Assembly: GCF_900102675.1 (NCBI RefSeq)
Contig: NZ_FMYX01000010.1
Span: 1 to 64,000, forward strand
DNA length: 64,000 bases
Source of the DNA: Pseudomonas guariconensis
GTDB taxonomy: Bacteria; Pseudomonadota; Gammaproteobacteria; Pseudomonadales; Pseudomonadaceae
Direction of reading: 5' to 3'
In this document: positions 17,024 through 26,822 of the stretch, piece by piece
Layout: each line of letters opens with the position of its first letter
How positions within the stretch are numbered: the first letter of the stretch is position 1
The notes under the pieces: model-generated
The model's input: only the letters and a program-made list of their open reading frames with translations
Database searches by the model: none
What the model was told of the DNA's origin: nothing
Position numbers and translations under genes: made by a program

Positions 17024-17215
17024 ATGCACGAAAACACCGAAATCCGTCGAGAGTCCAAGCGCATTTCTTGCCTTAGCAGAAGCGACCCCCGGTTTATCGT
17101 CATTCCCGCCGGCATCGATTTCTTTCATATTGCCGAACGCACCACCGGCCGCATCAAGGGTTTTCGGCGTCGCCATCAGGACGCCTGCGACCTGGCACGC
17201 CGGCTTGAACAATAA
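17024..17215 (+). CDS. Small conserved hypothetical protein
   Basis: A 63-residue basic protein with FIVIPAGIDFFHIAERTTGRIKGF as its most structured part and an Arg-rich C-terminus (RRRHQDACDLARRLEQ). The ATG is preceded by GGGGAAAG at good spacing. It resembles small uncharacterised Pseudomonas proteins about 65 residues long; no function is known to me. It converges on another small gene of similar size. Confidence 0.55.
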   Translation: MHENTEIRRESKRISCLSRSDPRFIVIPAGIDFFHIAERTTGRIKGFRRRHQDACDLARRLEQ

Positions 17216-17229
17216 CGCCTGGCCACTGC

Positions 17230-17427
17230 TCAGGCGGCTTTGCCCTTTTCCAACTGTGCCAACCATGCCGCCTGGCATTCGACTGCCTCTTTGCGACTGC
17301 CAAAGGCCGTACCGCGGCGCTCGCCGTTGACCAACACCACCCAGCAGACACGCCGGCCCATGGCCTGCAGTGTCGCAGGTACACCTGAACCAATCATGAC
17401 AGCGACATCGACTCGGCTATTCATCAT
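17230..17427 (-). CDS. Small conserved hypothetical protein
   Basis: A 65-residue soluble protein with two short strands and a helix (RRVCWVVLVNGERRGTAFGSRKEAVECQAAWLAQLEKGKA), a pattern that recalls small DUF-type proteins with a beta hairpin followed by a helix. GGAGGGG lies directly before the tandem ATG ATG; the second ATG (17424) has the better spacing, so the protein may lack the first residue. Function unknown. Confidence 0.6.
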   Translation of the reverse strand: MMNSRVDVAVMIGSGVPATLQAMGRRVCWVVLVNGERRGTAFGSRKEAVECQAAWLAQLEKGKAA

Positions 17428-17559
17428 CCCCTCCGGAACTTAATTAGCAACCTAACGATATCGCCATCATACGCCCGCCCGGCAAGCGGAAAAAGCGCGC
17501 GCCAGCACAGCTGTATTGCATCTACGGCAACAAATGCGCCCAGCAGACGAAAACGCAAA

Positions 17560-17587
17560 AGGCCCCATGAATCGCTTCATGGGGCCT
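17560..17587 (-). terminator. Intrinsic terminator of the DksA-like gene
   Basis: AGGCCCCATGAA and TTCATGGGGCCT form a perfect 12-bp stem around a TCGC loop. On the minus strand it is followed by TTTTGCGTTT, so it ends the DksA-like transcript 17 bases after the stop. Confidence 0.85.
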
Positions 17588-17603
17588 CTGCTGGACATGA
17601 CGA

Positions 17604-18008
17604 TCAGATCTGGCGCTGGTGGCGGTCGAGCTGTTCGTGACGTTCCTGGGCTTCGATGCAGTATTTGGTGGTTGGGCTGATCAGCAGACGCTGCAGGCCG
17701 ATAGGCTCACCGCTGTCGTCGCACCAGCCGAAGCTTTCGTCAGCGATGCGGCCCAGAGCCATTTCCAGCTGCGGCAGCAGGCGCTGGTCACGCTCGATAG
17801 CGTTGACCAGCCAGTGGCGCTCTTCTTCCACCGAGGCCACGTCGGCCGGATCCGAAGGCGTGTCCAGGCTTTCGATGGTGGCGCGGCTCAGCTCGATGCG
17901 CTCGTGGGTTTCGACTTTCATCGCTTGCAGCAGGCCAGTGAAGAAAGCCAACTGTTCGGCATTCATGTAGTCATCGGCCGACATAGCCAGCAACTGTTCC
18001 TTGGTCAT
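17604..18008 (-). CDS. DksA/TraR-family protein lacking two zinc-binding cysteines
   Basis: A 134-residue relative of DksA, which binds RNA polymerase through the secondary channel and modulates rRNA and stress promoters with ppGpp. It has the long helical hairpin (about 20-90) with the tip motif Asp53-x2-Asp56-x-Ala58, as in active DksA proteins. In the zinc-finger region only Cys96 and Cys117 remain; the partners are Ser99 and Thr114. The arrangement recalls DksA2 of P. aeruginosa, which works without zinc, though it may be another paralogue. The ATG at 18008 is used; a ribosome site is not obvious. The gene is monocistronic with a strong terminator. Confidence 0.8.
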   Translation of the reverse strand: MTKEQLLAMSADDYMNAEQLAFFTGLLQAMKVETHERIELSRATIESLDTPSDPADVASVEEERHWLVNAIERDQRLLPQLEMALGRIADESFGWCDDSGEPIGLQRLLISPTTKYCIEAQERHEQLDRHQRQI

Positions 18009-18335
18009 CGATTTCTCTATGAAAATATAGGCATTTTGGGCGATTCGGGTGTCGCCAACGACAGTTCGTGGGCAACGAAATTCTTAAAGCGCCAACCGGC
18101 TCTGTTTTACAGGGGGCGGCAGTCTAAGGCGGCGGGCCGTGTGGGGCAACACCATTGATCCGTGAATTTACCCGAAATGCCCCTTGTTGCGACCAGCACC
18201 ACGGCATCAGCTCGTCGGTTTTACGCTGCAAAAGGCAAAGCCAGGCGAGGCGCATGCACAACGTGGTAGCGGGCTACCGACCTCGGCGTCACGAAGGCGG
18301 CTTTGCTAATGGACCGTTCATATTCGGAGCTGTCC
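18009..18335. other. Divergent intergenic region between the DksA-like and toxin genes
   Basis: No gene is supported. The region must contain the DksA-like promoter (AT-rich part 18009-18040) and the promoter of the large toxin-like gene. Short frames that run through it have no ribosome sites or family resemblance. Confidence 0.4.
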
Positions 18336-21300
18336 ATGAGCAACCCTTCCCAACGCCCCGCAAGCCCAAGCCTGGAATGCCAGGTGGCGATCCGCTTCAG
18401 CACTCGCCCGAGCCTGTTCGACATCGCTGACCAGGTGCTTGCCGAACAATGGCTGACACGCCGCCTGCCGTCCAGTGCGGACCCTCGTGAGCTGTTTCTG
18501 GTCAGTCTCGGCCCGGCGTCGGCGCCACCTTTTATCCGCCCGTTGAGCCATGTGCTCGTCGAGCGTTATTGCCTGCGCCGTACGCTGAATCTGACGCCTC
18601 ACGAAGATTACGTCACCTCCGTACCAGAACATGCGCCCCAGAAGGCATTGTCACTGGATCTTGACCCTCTGGCACTCATGATCAATGAATGCGGCCCGTT
18701 CATGCTGGAAGCCTATCAGCAAGCCCTGATCAGCTTCTGGAGCGACACCGATGACAAGGGACAGACGCCCTGGCAGTGGTACAGCGATTACCTGCAGCAA
18801 CAGTTCACCCAGGCCGTTCTGGACAGCAAACGTGACACGACACTGCCTGAGCAGGCCCTGACGACGGCGCAATGGGTGCAGGCGCATCCTGACCCACGCA
18901 CACACGCCAGCCTGGAGCCCTTCCAGATTCAGGTCAACAATCTGCGCATGGACTTCATGAACAACTGGCAGCTGGATCCGGAGCTCTCCAGTGCGCTATT
19001 GATCGAACACGGTGGCGCCCCAGCCGAGAAGAACACGACATTGCTCTTCACCCCTACCGGGAAATTGACGTCCTTCCCTTCACGCCAAGCGCTGCTGGCC
19101 CACACCGCCAGGCCCTGGCCATCGTTGCCCGGTGTATCCGGGCCAGACGTACACCTGATTGTTCCGACCTTGCCCTATTTTCAAAGCCAGGCACTCGGGG
19201 TGCTGTGCCAGCAGTTACATGGATCGCATCTGACAGCCTGGCCAGAAGACGATCTGGTCCGCGCGACCGATCTGTCGACCGCCCTGGACCGCCTGACATC
19301 GATGTTCGGCCTGTGCAGCCCGGCCGAGGCCACCCTGCACGAGCGCCTGGCAGGCCATTTGCCCGTCTGGCTGAAGGAAGCTTCCCCGAAAAAACTGTTG
19401 CGCTACAGCACGCTGCTGACCCAGATCGCCCAAGGCTATCATGACGCCCAGTACACCTCCTGGCTCGATGGCGTGCCCGATGCCCAGACATTCGCCACGC
19501 AGCAACTTCTGGCGCGCATTCAGAAGGATCACCCCGAGGCCAACCTGGACCTCTCGACGCTCAGAGTCGTCAATGCCCAAACCACCGTAGCCGCACTGCC
19601 GGTCCAGGAAACCATCGCCACGGACAATGCGCCACACACCGAAACCTTCACCCTGCCTCAACTGGCAATCAGCAACCTGGGGCTGTTACGCCCAGGCAAG
19701 GTCACGGTCCAGGCACTCGACGGCAAGCCGGTGCCGGACTGGTTCGATGAATCCTACTTGCGCAACCTCGTCACCAAGGTGGATGTCGCACAGCACTACC
19801 CGGCCATGCTGCTTTCCACGCTGCTCGATGATCCGATGCAACGGTCTCGTCGGGAATCGTTGCTCAGACGGCAGTTGCACACACAACTCCCCGCCCTTGC
19901 CTTGGAACTGAACCTGCGAGGCAAACCAATAGGCTTCGACGTCATCAAGGATATCGGAGACGTATTTGGCGAGGCCCCGCAACGCAGTACTGCCTGGCAA
20001 ATGCGCCCACTCGGATTGCTTAGAAGCCTGGATGCCAGCCCCGACCATCCGCTCAACACCTGGCTGATCGAAGCACAAACCGCCACCTCACAGCCCTGTC
20101 TGCTCTACCGCCCGCTGCACAGCGAGCCCTTGTTAGCTTTCGAGGACAGACAGGCGCTGCTTGACGCAATTGCTGCCCCCGGTCCACTACAAGATGACCT
20201 GCTCGAGCGTTTGCCCGAACAGGCCCGCAAGGTCTATGCCCATGGGGGCTTTCTCGAACCGCACCTGTTCCATCCCCTGGAAGATGACTGGGCCGTCCCG
20301 TTCGGCGCCCCCGCCCCGGTCACCCTGGCGCAGGAGCCAGCACTGACCGACCCGGCCCACGCCATCTACCACGGGTGCATCGATGAAACCATCAGCCAAT
20401 TCCAAGCCCATGCCCAGACCAGCGCCCAAGCCCGTTGGGAGCGCTGGAAATCCCTGGGCTGGCTGCTGCTCAATACTGCACTGCCCTTCGCAGCCGAACC
20501 GTTGGCCGCACCGATCTGGACCATCCAGCTGGAAACCGCCTTCCTCGAACTGGTGGGCGAGCACCAATACCAGAGCGCGGGCGAACGCATCGCCTCCCTC
20601 GTGGAGTTTCTCGTCAATCTGGCGCTGCTTCTACTCAACCATGCTTTCAAGCGTATCGAGGTGGTGCGTGAAGCCGCTTCGCGCGGTTCTCAAGCCGACT
20701 CTGCCACAGCCTTGCTACCGGCCCTGCCGACCTTGACAGTGTCGCCACGTGAGCAAGTCCTCGACTTTTCCTGGGCGAACCCCAAACGCACGCTCGACCC
20801 GCTACAGCGAAAGACTCTAGAAGGACTCTGCGCGGATATCCCCTTGGCCCGGTTGGGCAAGCCCATCCCCAGCGGCCCCTTGAAGGAGCTGTTTCTCTAT
20901 AAAGACAGAAGCTGGGTTGCGATCGACGACAAGGTCTACCAGGTCGAGTTCGACGCCAATCAGCAATGCCCGCGCATCGTCAACAGCAAAGACGAACTCA
21001 TCAAAGGCCCTTGGCTGCGACGCGATGAAGCCGGTCGCTGGCAACTGGATCTGGGCCTGCGCCTGCGCGCTGGCATGCCCCTGCACCGCCGGGTCGAACA
21101 GTTGCGCAACGCCAACCAACAAGAGTTGGCAGCGCTGCAGGCTCAGATCCAGCAGGACGTGACCTACCAGAAAAGCCAACGAGAATACCTCGACAAGGTG
21201 GCACGGCTCGCCCACCGCCACGCACCCGACAGCATCCTGCGCAACTATCTGGCAAAGCTCGAGGACTTCACCACGTTCTGGCAAGAACACTTGAAACGCA

Positions 21301-22879
21301 TCCATCAATTCAACGGCCTCAAGCCGCTGCACGAATACAAGATCAAACGCGCCTACGCCCTGTACCAGCAATTGCACTATGCAAAGAAAGTCGATGAAAC
21401 CCTGACTTGGTTGCACGCGCCCATCCGGGAGCAAATCGATGAAATGATCAAGCGTCATCACGGGGGCTACGAGCTTACCGAGGCTGACAAACGTAGCCTG
21501 GGCCAACGCATCGAGACCTTGCTGCCACTGCTGAACAAGTTGCTGGACAACAGCCAGCACCTGGTCGATAGCATGGAGCAACTTCAGCGCCTTGCCAGCC
21601 GTTCGCAACCGAAGATCATCGAGTATCGCGACGCGGCCGCGATCGATTGGGAGTTGGTCAAGTCGCCACTGGCGTGGCGCTGGTCGCGCATCGAGGCTTG
21701 CGTCAACCGCTTGTCGCTGCTCGAAGCACTCGACGACGACAGTGAGTATTGGCTGCAGCGCTGTGGCGAAAGCCTTGATCTGGCGTTCGCCCAGCGCCAA
21801 CAACTGCTTACCCTCGGGCAACCTAATGACGATGTGATCAGTCGGTTGGCCGTCAGCATCGACCGCCACTTCAAGACGGCTCGTCGTCAGCTGGGCAACC
21901 TCAAGACACACTTGGACCAGGACACAGCCCGACAGACCCTTGCCCGCCTCCAGGAAGACATCGACAGCGCTGCCCAGGAGCTGCAACCCACGCTCGACGA
22001 GCACGCGGCAACGCTCCCCCGCACCACCGTCAACCAGCTGCGCAAACAAGTGCCAGGCCTGATCGAAACCCAGGAAGGCGATGTGCTACTGGCAATGTCC
22101 GTCCAGATGACGACACTGTCGTCGATATCCCCATTGCCTCGCACAATGCCGGTGCTCGCAGCTACAAACTGGAGAACGATCGGTGGGTGCAGTTGGCGAC
22201 GAAAACACCTACCAAACCCACAGCCGTGCGCAAGCTCAAACACGTGCTCAAGGACAGCCAAGCGCGCCTACAGAGCGCACGCAAAGAACTGCAACGCCTG
22301 GAAGGCGGCACCTTCAGCCAGTACCTGCCCATTGAGATCGAAGAGCTGCTGCACCACCAGCGCGATCGCCTGCGTACCTTGCGCGAAGCGATCGAACAGC
22401 ACCTGACGGCCGACAACCAGACAGACGAAGTCAGTGGCAACCGCGATGCCGCGGGGACGATCAAGGAACTGGAAGACCTGGACGCCCTGCTCACCCGCAA
22501 AGCGATCGAGCTGCGCACCAACGCGGCGCTGGAGCAAAAACCGCGCATGGCCGAGCTGCGTTTTCTGATTGACCAAGGAGTAGTGACCGTCCGCAGGGAG
22601 AACCCGCGCAAGCTGCTCGCCCGGGTCAAGGGCAGACCCGCGGACTACCTGGACGACTACGGGATCTACAAGGGCGAATCATTGCTGTGGGTCGCGCACT
22701 TTCACTACCGTACGCTCGAGGCCGACCAGCGTGCCTTCGTCGCTGGTCACCTCAAGCCGGCAGCGCAGCGATACGCCCAAGGCGCGCAGGTCAATCGGCC
22801 GGACACGGGCCAGACCGAAGACGTCTACCGCAGCCCAATTTCCCTGGCCGACGCACAGCAGTACTTCTTCAACATCTGA
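18336..22879 (+). pseudogene. Giant dermonecrotic-toxin-like (DUF6543-type) protein, frameshifted
   Basis: The first frame (18336-22406) gives 1356 residues, but its last 100 residues are low-quality basic/serine-rich sequence. A second frame continues convincing coding sequence from about 22094 to 22879. Restoring one G in CTGGCAAT at about 22091 joins them into 1514 residues, a typical size for the Pseudomonas dermonecrotic-toxin-like proteins it resembles (inferred from architecture). Visible parts: N-terminal globular region with SLFDIADQVLAEQWL, hydrophobic helices at about 705-770 (a possible membrane-targeting segment), and a long helical, Gln/Leu-rich C-terminal half. There is no signal peptide, so delivery would be by a specialised secretion system. 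The ATG at 18336 is chosen for GGAG upstream. It may be a true pseudogene or an assembly error. Confidence 0.75.
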
Positions 22880-22885
22880 AACGAC

Positions 22886-22907
22886 CGGGGCGCCCTCAGG
22901 CGCCCCG
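22886..22907. terminator. Hairpin between convergent genes
   Basis: CGGGGCGCC and GGCGCCCCG form a perfect 9-bp stem around CTCA, just after the toxin-like gene and just beyond the enoyl-CoA hydratase stop. It lacks a long T run but is well placed as a bidirectional terminator. Confidence 0.6.
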
Positions 22908-22914
22908 ACTGTTC

Positions 22915-23688
22915 TCAACGATCCTTGAATTGCGCCTCGCGCTTGGCGATGAAGGCGGCCATGCCTTCTTTCTGGTCCTCGGTGGCGAACGCTGCATGGA
23001 ACACCCGGCGCTCGAAGCGCACCCCTTCGCTGAGGGTGACTTCGAAGGCGCGGTTGACGCTTTCCTTGACCATCATGCTCACCGGGATGGATTTGCTGGC
23101 GATGGTCGCGGCGACCTTCAGGGCCTCCTCGAGCAATTCAGCCTGCGGCACCACGCGGGCCACCAGGCCAGCGCGCTCGGCCTCTTCGGCGCCCATCAGG
23201 CGACCGGTCAGGCACAGTTCCATGGCCTTGGCCTTGCCCACCGCACGGGTCAGGCGCTGGGTACCGCCCATGCCAGGCAGCACGCCGAGGTTGATCTCAG
23301 GCTGGCCGAACTTGGCGTTGTCGGCGGCCAGGATGAAGTCGCACATCATCGCCAGCTCACAACCACCGCCCAAGGCAAAGCCGGACACAGCCGCGATGAT
23401 CGGCTTGCGGCGGTTGGCGATACGGTCGGCGTCGCTGAACAGGTCTTCGACGTAGATCTGCGGATACTTGAGCTCGGCCATTTCCTTGATGTCAGCACCC
23501 GCGGCGAAGGCCTTGGCCGAGCCGGTGAGCACCACGCAGCCAATGTTCGGGTCACGCTCGAGCTGGTCCAAAGCCTGGTTGATCTCGCCGACGATCTGCG
23601 CGTTCAGGGCATTGAGCGCCTGGGGCCGGTTGAGGGTGATCAGGCCGACCTTGCCATGGATGTCCAACAGGATGGTTTCGAATGCCAT
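22915..23688 (-). CDS. Enoyl-CoA hydratase/isomerase (crotonase family)
   Basis: A 257-residue cytoplasmic crotonase with both oxyanion-hole stretches (AFAAGADIKEMAEL and GFALGGGCELAMMCD) and the catalytic glutamate region (LPGMGGTQRLTRAVG); it hydrates trans-2-enoyl-CoA to 3-hydroxyacyl-CoA. The ATG at 23688 follows GGAGCAG on the minus strand. It is the last gene of a five-gene operon with an acyl-CoA dehydrogenase, thiolase, SDR dehydrogenase and acyl-CoA synthetase. The cluster matches in order the PP_2213-2217 region of P. putida KT2440, linked to short-chain and branched acyl-CoA breakdown (recalled). Confidence 0.93.
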   Translation of the reverse strand: MAFETILLDIHGKVGLITLNRPQALNALNAQIVGEINQALDQLERDPNIGCVVLTGSAKAFAAGADIKEMAELKYPQIYVEDLFSDADRIANRRKPIIAAVSGFALGGGCELAMMCDFILAADNAKFGQPEINLGVLPGMGGTQRLTRAVGKAKAMELCLTGRLMGAEEAERAGLVARVVPQAELLEEALKVAATIASKSIPVSMMVKESVNRAFEVTLSEGVRFERRVFHAAFATEDQKEGMAAFIAKREAQFKDR

Positions 23689-23701
23689 GCAGACTGCTCC
23701 T

Positions 23702-24829
23702 TCAAAGATTGCGCGCAATGACCATGCGCTGAATGTCGCTGGTGCCTTCGTAGATCTGGCAGACCCGAACGTCGCGGTAGATCCGCTCCAGCGGGAAGTC
23801 GCTCAGATAGCCATAACCGCCGAGCGTCTGCAAGGCATCCGAACAGACCTTTTCTGCCATTTCCGAGGCGAAAAGCTTCGCCATGGAGGCTTCGACCAGC
23901 GCCGGACGGCCTGCGTCGCGCAGTGCCGCGGCATGCAGCACCATCTGCCGGGCCACGGCGATGCGCGTGGCCATATCGGCCAGGCGGAAGGCCACGGCCT
24001 GATGCTCGATCAGTGGCTTGCCGAAGCTCTGGCGCTCATTGGCGTAGTCGCGCGCCACTTCGAATGCCGCCCTGGCCATACCCACGGCCTGGGAGGCAAT
24101 GCCGATGCGCCCGCCCTCAAGGTTGGCCAGGGCAATCTTGTAACCCTCGCCCTCTTCGCCCAGGCGATTGGCCATCGGCACACGCACCTCGTCGAACACG
24201 ATCTGGCAAGTGTCGGAAGCATGCTGACCCAGCTTGTCTTCGACCCGCGCCACCTGGTAACCCGGCGAATCGGTGGGCACGATGAACGCACTGATGCCAC
24301 GCTTACCGGCCTCAGGGTCGGTCACGGCGAAGACAATCACCACCCCGGCGTTCTGTCCGGAGGTGATGAACTGTTTGCTGCCGCTGAGCACATAGTGGTC
24401 GCCGTCGCGGCGTGCGCGGGTTTTCAGGCTGCTGGCGTCGGAGCCGGCCTGGGGTTCGGTCAGGGCGAACGCGCCGAGCATTTGGCCGCTGGCCAGCGGC
24501 GTCAGGAACTGCGCTTTTTGCTGCTCGTTGCCAAAGCGCAGGATCGGCACGCAGCCGACCGAGTTGTGCACGCTCATGATGGTCGAACAGGCACCATCGC
24601 CCGCGGCGATTTCTTCCAGTGCCATGGCATAGGCCACATACCCGGTGTCGCTACCGCCCCATTGCTCCGGCACCAGCATGCCGAACAGGCCCAGCTCAGC
24701 CATCTCGGCGATGGCTTCGCGAGGGAAGCGGTGCTCCTTGTCCCACTGCTCGGCAAAAGGTTTCAGGCGCTCCTGCGCGAATGCACGGACGGCGTCGGCG
24801 ATCTGTTGTTGCTCGTCAGTTACCAGCAT
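23702..24829 (-). CDS. Short/branched-chain acyl-CoA dehydrogenase
   Basis: A 375-residue FAD enzyme with the three-part acyl-CoA dehydrogenase fold. Signature stretches are GAFALTEPQAGSDASSLKT (flavin/substrate contact, about 120-140), QTLGGYGYLSDFPLERIYRD and the catalytic Glu in QIYEGTSDIQRMVIARNL near the C-terminus. It makes the first double bond of beta-oxidation, passing electrons to ETF. The length and motif placement fit short- or branched-chain enzymes. It is followed after 13 bases by the hydratase gene and preceded by the thiolase gene after eight bases. Confidence 0.93.
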   Translation of the reverse strand: MLVTDEQQQIADAVRAFAQERLKPFAEQWDKEHRFPREAIAEMAELGLFGMLVPEQWGGSDTGYVAYAMALEEIAAGDGACSTIMSVHNSVGCVPILRFGNEQQKAQFLTPLASGQMLGAFALTEPQAGSDASSLKTRARRDGDHYVLSGSKQFITSGQNAGVVIVFAVTDPEAGKRGISAFIVPTDSPGYQVARVEDKLGQHASDTCQIVFDEVRVPMANRLGEEGEGYKIALANLEGGRIGIASQAVGMARAAFEVARDYANERQSFGKPLIEHQAVAFRLADMATRIAVARQMVLHAAALRDAGRPALVEASMAKLFASEMAEKVCSDALQTLGGYGYLSDFPLERIYRDVRVCQIYEGTSDIQRMVIARNL

Positions 24830-24837
24830 GGTTCACC

Positions 24838-26031
24838 TCAATACAGGCACTCGACGGCCATGGCCGTAGCCTCGCCACCGCCGATGCAGATGGCCGCCAC
24901 GCCGCGGCGCAGATTGTTCTGGCGCAAGGCCGATAGCAAGGTCACCAGGATGCGTGCGCCGGAGGCACCGATCGGATGGCCCAGGGCGCAGGCGCCGCCA
25001 TGGATATTGACCTTCTCGTGCGGCAGATCCAGGTGTTTCATGGCCGCCAAGGTGACCACCGCGAAGGCTTCGTTGATCTCGAACAGGTCCACCTCGGCCA
25101 GGTTCCAGCCAGTGCGCTTGATCAATTTGTCGATGGCGCCAATGGGTGCGGTGGGGAACAACGCCGGGGCGTCGGCGAAGGCCGCGTGGCCATGGATCAC
25201 CGCCAGCGGCTTGAGCCCGCGCTTTTGCGCCTCGGAGCGGCGCATCAACACCAGCGCGGCAGCGCCATCGGAAATCGAGCTGGAGTTGGCGGCCGTCACG
25301 GTGCCGCCGTCGCGGAAGGCCGGGCGCAGTTGCGGGATCTTGTCCAGGCGAGCCTTCGGTGGCTGCTCGTCGTCGCTGACCAGGCGCTTCTCTTTGCCCT
25401 CGGTGACCTCCACCGGCACGATCTCTGCGGCGAAGCGGCCGTTCTTGATAGCGTCCTGAGCGCGGGTCAACGAGGCGATGGCGAACTGGTCCTGAGCCTC
25501 GCGGCTGAACCCATTGGCCTGGGCGCAATCCTCGGCGAAGGTGCCCATCAGACGGCCCTTGTCGTAGGCGTCTTCCAGACCGTCCATGAACATGTGGTCG
25601 ATGATCTTGCCATGGCCCATGCGGTAGCCGCCGCGGGCTTTGTCCAGCAGGTATGGCGCATTGGTCATGCTTTCCATGCCGCCGGCCACCACCACATCGG
25701 CGCTGCCGGCCAGCAGCAGGTCATGGGCCATGATCGCCGCCTGCATGCCCGAGCCGCACATCTTGTTCAGGGTGGTACAGGTGGTGTGCTTGTTCAGCCC
25801 CGCGCCAAGCGCAGCCTGGCGTGCCGGTGCCTGGCCGAGGCCTGCCGGCAGGACACAACCGAACAGCACCTGCTCGACGCTGTCGCCCTGGATACCGGCA
25901 CGCTCGACGGCGGCACGGATGGCGGCAGCGCCCAGCTGCGGCGCACTCAGGCTCTTGAGGTCGCCCTGCAGACCGCCCATGGGCGTGCGCACGGCGCTGA
26001 CGATGACGATCGGGTCGTTGGCGAGTGTCAT
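24838..26031 (-). CDS. fadAx: Acetyl-CoA acetyltransferase (thiolase)
   Basis: A 397-residue thiolase. The nucleophilic Cys is in LNKMCGSGMQA, GGMESM follows, and the C-terminal HGGACALGHPIGASGARI and CIGGGEATA carry the catalytic His and the second Cys. It performs the thiolytic cleavage of 3-ketoacyl-CoA, releasing acetyl-CoA. Order and neighbours match fadAx of P. putida. It is co-transcribed with the SDR gene (12-base gap) and the acyl-CoA dehydrogenase gene. The precise chain length or branching preference is not evident from the sequence. Confidence 0.92.
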   Translation of the reverse strand: MTLANDPIVIVSAVRTPMGGLQGDLKSLSAPQLGAAAIRAAVERAGIQGDSVEQVLFGCVLPAGLGQAPARQAALGAGLNKHTTCTTLNKMCGSGMQAAIMAHDLLLAGSADVVVAGGMESMTNAPYLLDKARGGYRMGHGKIIDHMFMDGLEDAYDKGRLMGTFAEDCAQANGFSREAQDQFAIASLTRAQDAIKNGRFAAEIVPVEVTEGKEKRLVSDDEQPPKARLDKIPQLRPAFRDGGTVTAANSSSISDGAAALVLMRRSEAQKRGLKPLAVIHGHAAFADAPALFPTAPIGAIDKLIKRTGWNLAEVDLFEINEAFAVVTLAAMKHLDLPHEKVNIHGGACALGHPIGASGARILVTLLSALRQNNLRRGVAAICIGGGEATAMAVECLY

Positions 26032-26043
26032 GTGCGGATCTCC

Positions 26044-26811
26044 TTACTTGGCAGCCATGCGCAAGGCACCGTCGAGGCGGATCACCTCGCCGTTGAGCAT
26101 GCTGTTCTCGATGATATGGCGGGCCAGGGCTGCGTATTCCTGCGGGCGCCCAAGGCGCGGCGGGAACGGCACGCCAGCGGCCAGGGAGTCGCGGACCTCC
26201 TGGGTCATGCCGGCCATCATGGGCGTCTCGAAGATGCCTGGGGCAATGGTCATCACGCGGATACCGAAACGCGCCAGCTCACGGGCCGTCGGCAAGGTCA
26301 GGCTGGCGATGGCGCCTTTGGAAGCGGCATAGGCGGCCTGGCCGATCTGCCCGTCGTAGGCGGCGATCGAGGCGGTATTGATGATCACCCCGCGCTCGCC
26401 GCCTTCGTCCGCCGCCCCTTCGGCCATGGCCGCCGCCGCCAGGCGCAGCAGGTTGAAACTGCCGATCAGGTTGACGTTGATCACCTTGGCGAAGCTGGCC
26501 AGGCCATGGGGGCCATGTTTGCCTAGGACCTTCTCGGCGCCGACGATGCCGGCGCAATTGACCAGCCCGTGCAGGCTGCCGAAGGCGCTGACCGCAGCAT
26601 CGACGGCCGCTTTGGCCGCCTGCTCGTCGCTGATGTCGGCGACGGCGAAGCGGGCCTGCTCGCCCAGCTCACGGGCCTTGGCCTCGACCGCTTCGGCATT
26701 GAGGTCGACCAGCATGACCTTGGCACCGGCGGCGACCAGCATCTGCGCGGTGGCAGCACCGAGCCCGGAAGCTGCGCCACTGACGATGAAATGCTTGTTG
26801 GCTATCTGCAT
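26044..26811 (-). CDS. SDR-type 3-hydroxyacyl-CoA dehydrogenase (HSD17B10-like)
   Basis: A 255-residue short-chain dehydrogenase with the NAD-binding motif SGAASGLGAATAQ at 10-22, ASIAAYDGQIGQAAYAASKGA containing the catalytic Tyr-x3-Lys, and the substrate-side Ser. It resembles the type II 3-hydroxyacyl-CoA dehydrogenases that act on 2-methyl-3-hydroxybutyryl-CoA in isoleucine breakdown. It sits between the acyl-CoA synthetase and thiolase genes in the operon, so it supplies the second oxidation step. Ribosome site AGGAAGTAC is visible upstream. Confidence 0.92.
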   Translation of the reverse strand: MQIANKHFIVSGAASGLGAATAQMLVAAGAKVMLVDLNAEAVEAKARELGEQARFAVADISDEQAAKAAVDAAVSAFGSLHGLVNCAGIVGAEKVLGKHGPHGLASFAKVINVNLIGSFNLLRLAAAAMAEGAADEGGERGVIINTASIAAYDGQIGQAAYAASKGAIASLTLPTARELARFGIRVMTIAPGIFETPMMAGMTQEVRDSLAAGVPFPPRLGRPQEYAALARHIIENSMLNGEVIRLDGALRMAAK

Positions 26812-26822
26812 GATGTACTTCC

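Noticed and set aside
22080..22100. Programmed ribosomal frameshift in the toxin-like gene
   Set aside because: No slippery heptamer, no downstream structure noticed, and a simple missing G explains the frame change.
23468..26526. Two long plus-strand frames across the thiolase and acyl-CoA dehydrogenase genes
   Set aside because: They oppose genes with complete catalytic motifs and have no recognisable domains.
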